From Coccinella septempunctata (Eukaryota; Arthropoda; Insecta; Coleoptera; Coccinellidae), in NCBI RefSeq assembly GCF_907165205.1, contig NC_058189.1, forward strand, positions 43,612,270-43,676,269: a stretch of 64,000 nucleotides of DNA, written 5' to 3'. How positions within the stretch are numbered: position 1 is the first letter of the stretch; every line of letters begins with the position of its first letter. The notes beneath the pieces were generated by a model. The model was not told where the DNA came from. It was given only the letters and a program-made list of their open reading frames with translations, and ran no database searches. The translations under genes and the position numbers were made by a program. Positions 63,301 to 64,000 of this stretch are shown in pieces.

Positions 63301-64000
63301 GAAAGAATCTCGACCAACAGAGCTCAAAGCACTTCCAAATGTCACCCCACATGGAATAACTGTACAATCAGAAATCACCGAATCTCTATCGAATGTAGGT
63401 ACAATTATTGATGAGGAAATAAGGAAAAAGAAAGCCAAAAGAGTAACCAAACCGTTAGAGGAGCTCGTTGTAACAGAAACAAACTTGGTCGATATTGAAA
63501 AACAATTGGAAGTAGATGTCATTCCATCTCAAAAACAAGCAGCAATCGATATTACACCAGAACAGGAGCTCACTGTCACGGAAACTATTGCTTCAGATGA
63601 AGTGCAGAAACTTATTAGTGAAAAGCCGGAACGTTCGGTGGCAGATATGAATATAAGTGAAAAGTATGTGGCACTCAAGGAAACTATGAATTCTGAAATA
63701 TATCCTGGAATTTATGAGCAGAAACACCCTGAACAGCATTCTGCTTCTGAAAATATCGACTTAGTTTATCACGTAACTGAAACTCAATTCACTACTGGTG
63801 AGAAAGAAGGTGAAGCTGTAAAGGATGAAGTGCCAGAGTGGAAGAGAGTCAACATTGATGTAATCGAAAATACTAGTGTCAATATAAGTCAAGAGCTGGC
63901 GTATAATAAAGAGAAAGATCTCGACTCCCCCATCTCTATAAAAGAATCGAAATGTGAAACTACCATGAGTACACATCCTCTAGCGGTAACATCTGAAACT
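6920..64000 (+). CDS. sls: sallimus / kettin / insect titin gene, 25 exons, 3' end beyond window
   Basis: Giant modular sarcomere protein of insect muscle, located at the Z-disc and I-band, binding actin and linking thin to thick filaments. I joined 25 exons with GT-AG borders; the remainders carried across introns agree at all 24 junctions, giving more than 8400 codons without a stop. Order: Gln-rich N-terminus, 35 Ig domains (exons 2-15), PEVK-like spring (exon 16), Ig36-42 (exons 16-22), a conserved helical region, then acidic repeats running off the edge. Many segments match Drosophila Sls almost word for word from memory (for example the linkers containing QHPGGLQKIQHLEDSSRY). Exons: 6920-7055, 18238-19804, 22042-22271, 22327-23691, 24210-26066, 26124-26267, 26327-26728, 26810-28408, 28488-31246, 31535-33422, 33642-33873, 33940-34298, 34927-35269, 35332-36706, 39096-39225, 43871-48478, 48772-50072, 51396-51502, 53330-53559, 53738-53812, 54896-55000, 57548-58680, 59581-59644, 59705-59743, 60822-end. 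Extra exons in the large introns cannot be excluded. Confidence 0.95.
7803..8577. mobile_element. non-autonomous inverted-repeat transposon in intron 1
   Basis: CAGTGCGAGTCTCTAA begins near 7805 and its exact reverse complement ends near 8575; both are bordered by TA. Inner parts also pair: TTCAGGCAGTTCAAAA near 8091 with TTTTGAACTGCCTGAA near 8323, and AATTCGAAAAT near 8051 with ATTTTCGAATT near 8370. It is thus a long foldback of about 775 bp without coding content. Confidence 0.8.
9259..10474. mobile_element. hAT-superfamily non-autonomous transposon with 8-bp target duplication
   Basis: The left end begins CAGTGGCGGCTCG and the right end finishes GGGCCGCCACTG. Both are flanked by the identical 8-mer CACTGAAT (9251-9258 and 10475-10482), which is the target duplication length of hAT elements. 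Sub-terminal GGTCGGCAGG / TGCCGACCC words also pair. Inside are a TA dinucleotide run (about 9297-9315) and no recognisable transposase. Confidence 0.92.
12428..12543. repeat. hairpin-forming inverted repeat in intron 1
   Basis: Arms 12428-12473 and 12499-12543 are reverse complements with few mismatches (core: CCGTTTCAGTAGTCAATGAT against ATCATTGATTACTGAAACGG), separated by about 25 bp. Looks like a collapsed foldback transposon end. Confidence 0.8.
15947..16140. mobile_element. small MITE with GAATTC-rich arms
   Basis: Left arm near 15954-15979 (AACAGCCGAGAATTCTCTAG) matches the reverse complement of 16108-16137. Extra GAATTC words at about 15981, 16042, 16074 and 16090 lie between them. 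Length about 190 bp. The open frame across it (15897-16241) is incidental. Confidence 0.8.
17030..17225 (-). pseudogene. LINE reverse transcriptase fragment
   Basis: Minus-strand reading gives ILFVDDVNALIRKAK, the altered [YF]xDD catalytic box, then in a shifted frame NWCSQNGIIFNVDKTECIMF, the block that follows it in jockey-class RTs. Spacing between blocks is shorter than usual and the frame breaks, so it is a dead scrap inside intron 1. Confidence 0.75.
18238..19804 (+). CDS. sls: sls exon 2, Ig1-Ig4
   Basis: Residues 46-567. Four I-set Ig domains start at about residues 65 (PPVFEKVF), 231 (PPQIAQKP), 354 (APNFVRV) and 452 (APKFIERF), each with the conserved Trp and a D-x-G-x-Y or equivalent motif. 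Between Ig1 and Ig2 lies a spacer of about 75 residues with FEYRLLREVSFRE, conserved with Drosophila. In the genome the frame stays open upstream to 18165, but that part is intron: the acceptor TTTTTGCAG|TG keeps phase with exon 1. Donor GA|GTAAGT. Confidence 0.93.
19805..22041. other. intron 2 (2.2 kb)
   Basis: No exon found. Holds the mariner-type relic at about 20700-20985 and a run of about 12 C residues near 21331. The frame after the stop at 19807 is closed. The acceptor CTTCAG|ACCCG restores the sequence VIEPEPEPGPEV, as in Drosophila apart from one residue. Confidence 0.75.
20700..20985 (+). pseudogene. mariner-type transposase relic in intron 2
   Basis: VRHWLTDHFQDRWQ (from about 20801) followed in another frame by GPPRPPDLTPSHFFLWG (about 20848-20898) matches the R-W-I-G-R-G-x-P-x-W-P-P-R-S-P-D-L-T-P-x-D-F-F-L-W-G region of insect Tc1/mariner-type transposases. 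The catalytic acid position reads His, there is a frameshift, and no ends are visible. Confidence 0.75.
22042..22271 (+). CDS. sls: sls exon 3, first half of Ig5
   Basis: Residues 568-644. Begins with the conserved PGPEVIYLRHVERARPH linker and continues into Ig5 (PPPQFIIPL at about residue 598). Ends GAAGCCA|GTAAGT in the middle of the Ig fold, just after GKPLEA; a 55-bp intron follows. Its B-strand reads HFEARIE, so the usual Cys is replaced by Ala. Confidence 0.93.
22327..23691 (+). CDS. sls: sls exon 4, end of Ig5 to Ig8
   Basis: Residues 645-1099. Completes Ig5 (SIFRFGFIALDL), then Ig6 (RPHFIRPL), Ig7 (PPEFKTPI) and Ig8 (KPRFMGPL). Domains are separated by about 35-residue kettin linkers, such as the one ending QKIQHLEDSSRYSRRE. 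Ig6 and Ig8 have neither canonical Cys (HFEA in strand B; YTVRA or YTVVA in strand F). Donor GAAA|GTAAGT; the open frame past 23691 is intron. Confidence 0.93.
23692..24209. other. intron 4 (518 bp)
   Basis: AT-rich; nothing recognised. Acceptor TTCTACCAG|CTCG. Confidence 0.7.
24210..26066 (+). CDS. sls: sls exon 5, Ig9-Ig12 and first half of Ig13
   Basis: Residues 1100-1718. Opens with TRASIDTRSMHRGTYDKT, then the spacer with EPQYQIEEISKSKP, as in Drosophila. Ig domains begin at KPIFTVPL, APQFTRPL, RPKFITKP, APTFTTSL and APVFTMPI. The exon stops after GVPIEA, inside Ig13, at the same structural place as the exon 3/4 intron. The start is upstream of the first ATG (24236), fixed by the acceptor and phase. 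Confidence 0.93.
26124..26267 (+). CDS. sls: sls exon 6, second half of Ig13
   Basis: 144 bp, residues 1719-1766, too short to appear as a long ORF. Reads SNRLTTMHDFGYVALNMKYV and ends in a normal Ig G strand (SATLFVQ). Acceptor TTTGTAG|CTAA, donor CAAT|GTAAGT; flanking introns are only 57 and 59 bp. Both ends are phase 1. Confidence 0.93.
26327..26728 (+). CDS. sls: sls exon 7, linker and Ig14
   Basis: 402 bp, residues 1767-1900: one complete kettin module, namely a linker (SKASLQLESQHEGALQKLRQ) and Ig14 (APHFSTHL, with both Cys: YECRIE and YTCRATN). Phase 1 on both sides, so the exon could be skipped without breaking frame. Confidence 0.93.
26810..28408 (+). CDS. sls: sls exon 8, Ig15-Ig18
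   Basis: Residues 1901-2433. Four linker-Ig modules beginning KPQFGRGL, KPVFLTPL, PPRFTAEL and RPVFTQPL. Ig17 lacks both Cys (HFEAQIE, YTVKAFN). Starts with SKASIIRDTQHEGALDKI, again the standard linker; donor AAAA|GTAAGT. Phase 1 on both sides. Confidence 0.93.
28488..31246 (+). CDS. sls: sls exon 9, Ig19-Ig25
   Basis: The longest Ig exon, residues 2434-3353, with seven linker-Ig modules: KPFFTQLL, PPVFTTHL, LPMFITHL, KPIWTVPL, APVFTSDF, APKFTTQI and PPKFITQI. The linker before Ig24 is cut down to a few residues (EKIHGQ) after SEK, unlike the roughly 35 residues elsewhere. The exon ends at LPR|GTAAGT on a codon boundary; the 81 extra codons open in the genome beyond 31246 are intron. Confidence 0.93.
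31535..33422 (+). CDS. sls: sls exon 10, Ig26-Ig29 and first half of Ig30
   Basis: Residues 3354-3982. Begins GMEGGLEKIQTLEDS, continuing the linker from exon 9. Domains start APVFTVPL, PPEFITTP, PPRFIVEI, KPKFITQI and PPRFVTQI. It ends after GKPLPH in the middle of Ig30, the third intron at this structural site. Phase 0 start, phase 1 end. Confidence 0.93.
33642..33873 (+). CDS. sls: sls exon 11, second half of Ig30
   Basis: Residues 3983-4059. Restores KNRFTPIYDFGYVAMNFGWV with the strand F motif YLCRATN, as in Drosophila kettin. Then a linker with KGMKSIEKIRELEAAWQV. Acceptor TTTTGCAG|AGAAC, donor CAAGT|GTAAGT. Confidence 0.92.
33940..34298 (+). CDS. sls: sls exon 12, Ig31
   Basis: Residues 4060-4179. 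Acidic start VPEEPEEESKP, then Ig31 (APVFVSKP, C-C-R-V-T-G in strand B, MWLVNGH). From here on the Ig domains are of the shorter-linker type. Ends CCACGAC|GTAAGT. Acceptor TTTTTTTAG|TG. Confidence 0.92.
34299..34926. other. intron 12 (628 bp)
   Basis: AT-rich; nothing recognised on either strand. Acceptor CATATTTCAG|CTTGG. Confidence 0.7.
34927..35269 (+). CDS. sls: sls exon 13, non-Ig charged linker
   Basis: Residues 4180-4293. Starts PWYDLELSQYQKERQNTELE and has no Ig domain. Rich in Glu, Lys and Gln with heptad-like spacing, so it may be helical or coiled. Together with the start of exon 14 it forms a spacer of about 200 residues between Ig31 and Ig32. Donor AATTT|GTAAGT. Confidence 0.9.
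35332..36706 (+). CDS. sls: sls exon 14, Ig32-Ig34 and first half of Ig35
   Basis: Residues 4294-4752. Finishes the charged spacer (to VLPSNPP), then Ig32 (PPHFTKKI), Ig33 (PPSFVTTI), Ig34 (QPTLIEPL) and the first half of Ig35 (PPSLTPMK). Spacers are short here, as is usual in the kettin C-terminal region. Frame is fixed by exon 13 (TT joined to G, Leu). Ends TTCCAG|GTATGA on a codon boundary. Confidence 0.92.
36707..39095. other. intron 14 (2.4 kb), transposon-rich
   Basis: Splits Ig35. It holds several decayed transposon ends: an AGGGTGTTTCACG start near 36911 and CACCCTGTATAT ends near 37887 and 38043, preceded by the same AGTCAAAGACT word, plus a similar CTCCCTGTATAT end near 38732. No exon recognised. 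Confidence 0.65.
36910..37897. mobile_element. probable non-autonomous DNA transposon in intron 14
   Basis: Starts ATATAGGGTGTTTCACG and ends AGACTCACCCTGTATAT, short imperfect inverted ends around about 1 kb without coding content. A second copy of its right end (AGTCAAAGACTCACCCTGTA) lies at about 38031-38054, and a weaker one at about 38715-38748, so related insertions are clustered here. Exact borders uncertain. Confidence 0.5.
39096..39225 (+). CDS. sls: sls exon 15, second half of Ig35 (end of kettin region)
   Basis: Residues 4753-4795, 130 bp. Reads MIHEGNNVVLLISTTYEEDT, then FTCRATSSAGQ. Acceptor TTTGTTACAG|ATG, donor AAAA|GTAAGA. It completes the 35th Ig domain. Reading on without splicing gives Ser-Lys-Lys and TGA at 39234, a plausible end for the kettin isoform. 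Confidence 0.88.
39226..39545 (+). terminator. candidate kettin-isoform stop and polyadenylation site
   Basis: If the exon 15 donor is not used, translation ends at TGA 39234-39236 after 4798 residues. AATAAA lies at 39536-39541. Kettin is known in Drosophila as a 35-Ig product of sls ending before the PEVK part; the count and position agree. The hexamer alone is weak evidence in AT-rich DNA. Confidence 0.5.
39546..43870. other. rest of intron 15 (kettin/PEVK boundary)
   Basis: AT-rich, no exon recognised. A patch at about 41280-41560 has higher GC; on the minus strand it shows CTATATAGG followed further on by CAGCAG|GTGAGG, resembling a promoter and a donor, but no protein. Exons of phase 1-1 could be hidden here. 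Acceptor of exon 16: TTTTCCTTAG|AGCG. Confidence 0.5.
43871..48478 (+). CDS. sls: sls exon 16, PEVK-like spring and Ig36
   Basis: 4608 bp, residues 4796-6331. Starts KRSGSYRIESFNDKLKDEET; the frame is open 110 bp upstream of the TTG at 43981 and phase fixes the acceptor. Dominated by Lys, Glu, Pro, Val and Thr: an extensible disordered spring as in titin PEVK. It contains about 11 tandem units of about 40 residues with a K-[DE]-W-R-K-P-[RK] core (44405-45720), LPWGE-[KR]-V-[VT]-LKKTRRES twice, and W-R-R-x-R motifs later. Ig36 starts PPKFIERVEPVV near 48208. Donor TATAG|GTATAT; the open frame beyond is intron. Confidence 0.92.
48772..50072 (+). CDS. sls: sls exon 17, Ig37-Ig40
   Basis: Residues 6332-6765. 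Begins EKEEDGEAPEFEEPL. Four Ig domains begin APEFEEPL, APEIIKPL, APTFLKVV and SPKFVEKL, with short spacers. The genomic frame opens upstream at 48585 with a Phe-rich stretch that is intron; acceptor TTTTTTAG|AAAAAG carries phase 1. Ends GACAAG|GTGAGA after an acidic stretch (GSEEDLLDK). Confidence 0.92.
50073..51395. other. intron 17 (1.3 kb)
   Basis: More than half is the foldback element at 50095-50868. The remainder is AT-rich with nothing recognised. Acceptor TTTCTTTTCAG|ACGC. Confidence 0.75.
50095..50868. mobile_element. foldback transposon, almost entirely inverted repeat
   Basis: The arm from about 50095 to 50460 is the reverse complement of about 50495-50868 with scattered mismatches; landmarks are GGTGATGCCTGAACTACAAC against GTTGTAGTTCAGGTATCACC and GATAGCAATCCAGT against ACTGGATTGCTATC. 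The gap is about 35 bp, so a transcript would form a long hairpin. No coding content. Confidence 0.92.
51396..51502 (+). CDS. sls: sls exon 18, first part of Ig41
   Basis: 107 bp, residues 6766-6800. Reads TLSELDIPSDSDVE, then APKIIKKLPQVVSVKDGDV, an Ig A-strand region. Acceptor TTTTCAG|ACG in phase 0, donor ACAAA|GTGAGT in phase 2. Joins exon 19 to give TKLEVQVSGKP. Confidence 0.88.
51880..52700 (-). pseudogene. LINE reverse transcriptase and tail relic in intron 18
   Basis: Minus-strand blocks in order: HASTQNQIKQM, MVEEFSDDIKIKF, LNISRGKIVEG, KLKEDGEIEAFT, then a second similar word ending GETYKYLV, then IKTIKIYACSGLTYTF and ISWTT, then LRRHLGGRGSIDLNV. This is the usual order after the catalytic box of a non-LTR RT (thumb, Y-K-Y-L-G, A-I-x-T-Y, R-x-x-G-G-R-G). 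Stops and frameshifts throughout. Part of the middle appears duplicated. The clade cannot be fixed by eye. Confidence 0.78.
52680..53014. repeat. inverted repeat, about 140-bp arms
   Basis: Arms about 52680-52822 and 52872-53014; for example AATACTACTCTTGTTCACAA against TTGTGAACAAGAGTAGTATT, and GTGATCTTTGGACAATTTCA against its complement. The loop is about 50 bp, AT-rich. Foldback-type element abutting the LINE relic. Confidence 0.9.
53330..53559 (+). CDS. sls: sls exon 19, main part of Ig41
   Basis: Residues 6801-6877. Reads LEVQVSGKPKPKGRWLKHGE and later EVYPDDTGEIVYEAQNPLG; strand F has Tyr-Glu-Ala instead of Cys. Acceptor ATTTCTAG|ACTT. The donor GTCGAAG|GTGAAA is chosen because it fits exon 20 in phase 1; the frame stays open 32 more codons (to 53657), so intron retention would give a short tail. 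Confidence 0.85.
53738..53812 (+). CDS. sls: sls exon 20, short conserved linker
   Basis: 75 bp, residues 6878-6902: IVGTKDYRKPEWVTHMEELQ, then IALK. A Y-R-K-P-E-W linker of this kind occurs in insect Sls between Ig domains. Acceptor TTTTTTAG|GTATC, donor AAAAG|GTAATG (less ideal than the neighbours), joining exon 21 (GAA TCC). The same exon can also be read on to 54654. Confidence 0.8.
53813..54654 (+). CDS. sls: candidate alternative terminal exon, 280-residue Ser-rich tail
   Basis: If the exon 20 donor is skipped, the frame runs on for 280 codons to TGA at 54652-54654. The product is Ser- and Glu-rich (stretches SSTRSSSFHESSSSEKRQRT and SQEELQEFLLLES) with no Ig or known domain. Such an open run is very unlikely in intron DNA this AT-rich, where stops appear every few dozen codons in the other introns. 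ATTAAA hexamers follow at 54658 and 54685. I recognise no homolog. It may be a C-terminus of a shorter Sls isoform; alternatively an exon of a less common splice form. Confidence 0.55.
54896..55000 (+). CDS. sls: sls exon 21, first part of Ig42
   Basis: 105 bp, residues 6903-6937: ESRAPPTFVKELTDIRTTEE, then TITFECLFSGTPTP. A typical I-set A-to-C region with strand B Cys. Acceptor GAATTTTAG|AATC, donor CCAG|GTATGT; phase 1 on both sides. Confidence 0.88.
55651..56823 (-). pseudogene. decayed mariner-type transposase
   Basis: Minus strand, starting MAYSIKEQLELVKLFFRNND (helix-turn-helix start), then LFNERHPGKNVS, FQQDGALPHF, WIGRRGHIQWSPRSPDLA, a DFFLWG-like region, ESLDDFRTRIINECRQITPQ, YNCMEVNGAHFQHLI and a stop at 55651-55653. 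The order and near-full length fit an insect DDE transposase of about 370 residues. Frameshifts, early stops and a nested insertion (about 55940-56068) make it non-functional. Confidence 0.85.
55940..56068. mobile_element. nested insertion inside the transposase
   Basis: Between the transposase blocks QDGALPHFVQPARQF and DENFPHAWIGRRG there is foreign sequence. It has CGGCTACACACTG at its left and CCGTGTGTAGC near 56010, inverted to each other, and is GC-rich (TCGGTCGGGCCGAC). Probably a small MITE. Confidence 0.6.
57548..58680 (+). CDS. sls: sls exon 22, end of Ig42 and conserved helical region
   Basis: Residues 6938-7315. Completes Ig42 (DIIWYHNDKAIR, GQYVCKAVSDAG), then a highly charged helix-prone stretch (VKKERVKLEKRREERRRRSS), a Glu-rich spacer, and a compact region from 58285 of about 125 residues (FIDVKQFGPGEQPLREIAEI, then HGPL-like GHGTLISEVLTEETT, FRAFMKMVESDYVTIEEVI). 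I remember a similar region in Drosophila Sls but no named domain. Ends AAAGAG|GTAAGT in phase 0. Confidence 0.9.
58681..59580. other. intron 22 (900 bp)
   Basis: AT-rich; nothing recognised. The frame after the donor closes at 58726. Acceptor ATAATTACAG|GAG. Confidence 0.7.
59581..59644 (+). CDS. sls: sls exon 23
   Basis: 64 bp, residues 7316-7336: EIVKPLFKEMVTISEEVEIH, then E. Acidic and unstructured. Acceptor phase 0, donor GAAG|GTAAGA phase 1, agreeing with both neighbours. Confidence 0.78.
59705..59743 (+). CDS. sls: sls exon 24, 39-bp micro-exon
   Basis: Residues 7337-7349: DIKRTTDKRIVRK. Acceptor TTCGAGCAG|ATAT and donor AAAAG|GTGAGT are good, and phase 1 on both sides means it can be included or skipped freely. 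Basic peptide amid acidic surroundings. Confidence 0.65.
59744..60821. other. intron 24 (1.1 kb)
   Basis: No clear exon. A possible 23-bp micro-exon lies at 60468-60490 (see findings). The GC-richer stretch around 59990-60240 is unassigned and may be repeat-derived. Confidence 0.6.
60822..64000 (+). CDS. sls: sls exon 25, acidic repeat region, runs off window
   Basis: At least 3179 bp (residues 7350 to beyond 8409) with no stop; I read the whole frame. Starts ETIEDDEHTKTTTVITEE, Lys/Glu-rich to about 61170, then degenerate repeats of roughly 60-75 residues with the pattern A-x-[IV]-x-[IVL]-x-x-x-x-[SL]-x-[VT]-x-E, as in TAEVNITPIKSLNVEEI and KQAAIDITPEQELTVTETI. This matches the long elastic repeat region of the large Drosophila Sls isoforms. 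Few Cys or Trp. Acceptor CTTTCACAG|AAACC is the one in phase with exon 24. The exon and gene continue past 64000. Confidence 0.88.

Noticed and set aside
1..64000. CRISPR arrays, rRNA or tRNA genes
   Set aside because: No regularly spaced repeats and no tRNA- or rRNA-like stretches were seen; the window is a spliced animal gene.

Overview
The window is insect nuclear DNA. It is AT-rich, has spliced genes, and is dense in degraded DNA transposons and LINE fragments. One gene fills most of it: sallimus (sls), which encodes kettin and insect titin, the giant elastic filament of the muscle Z-disc and I-band. The Ig arrays, their linkers and even the N-terminus closely resemble Drosophila Sls as I remember it. 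The transposon set fits a beetle, but the sequence alone does not settle the order.

Layout. Positions 1-6790 are intergenic and hold transposon remains: a LINE 3' end split by a long-inverted-repeat element, a pogo-like relic and a mariner-type transposase relic. A TATA box and short 5' leader lie at about 6789-6919, and coding begins at 6920. I built a 25-exon model on the + strand, and every junction keeps frame. Exon 1 (Gln-rich N-terminus) is followed by an 11.2 kb intron with several non-autonomous transposons. Exons 2-15 (18238-39225) encode 35 Ig domains, the number known for kettin. Reading through the exon 15 donor gives a stop after 3 residues and a polyadenylation-type hexamer 300 bp on, which would make a kettin of about 4798 residues. 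After a 4.6 kb intron, exon 16 (4.6 kb) encodes a Lys/Glu/Pro-rich spring with tandem Trp-containing repeats and ends in an Ig domain. Exons 17-22 add Ig domains up to number 42 and a conserved helical region. Two small exons then lead into exon 25, an acidic repeat region still open at the window edge. The gene continues beyond the window.

How the parts fit: kettin Ig-linker modules bind along actin from the Z-disc; the PEVK-like and acidic repeat segments are extensible; the distal Ig domains and downstream part (outside the window) reach toward the thick filament. Isoforms differ by where transcription or splicing stops. The window shows two candidate internal ends: the kettin stop in intron 15, and an unexpected 280-residue Ser-rich tail after 53812, which is the most interesting unexplained coding signal here.

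The introns carry a good record of transposition: a hAT element with intact 8-bp target duplication, a 2 kb mariner-type element with about 200-bp inverted repeats and a decayed transposase that itself holds a nested insertion, a 0.77 kb almost pure foldback element, and LINE relics.
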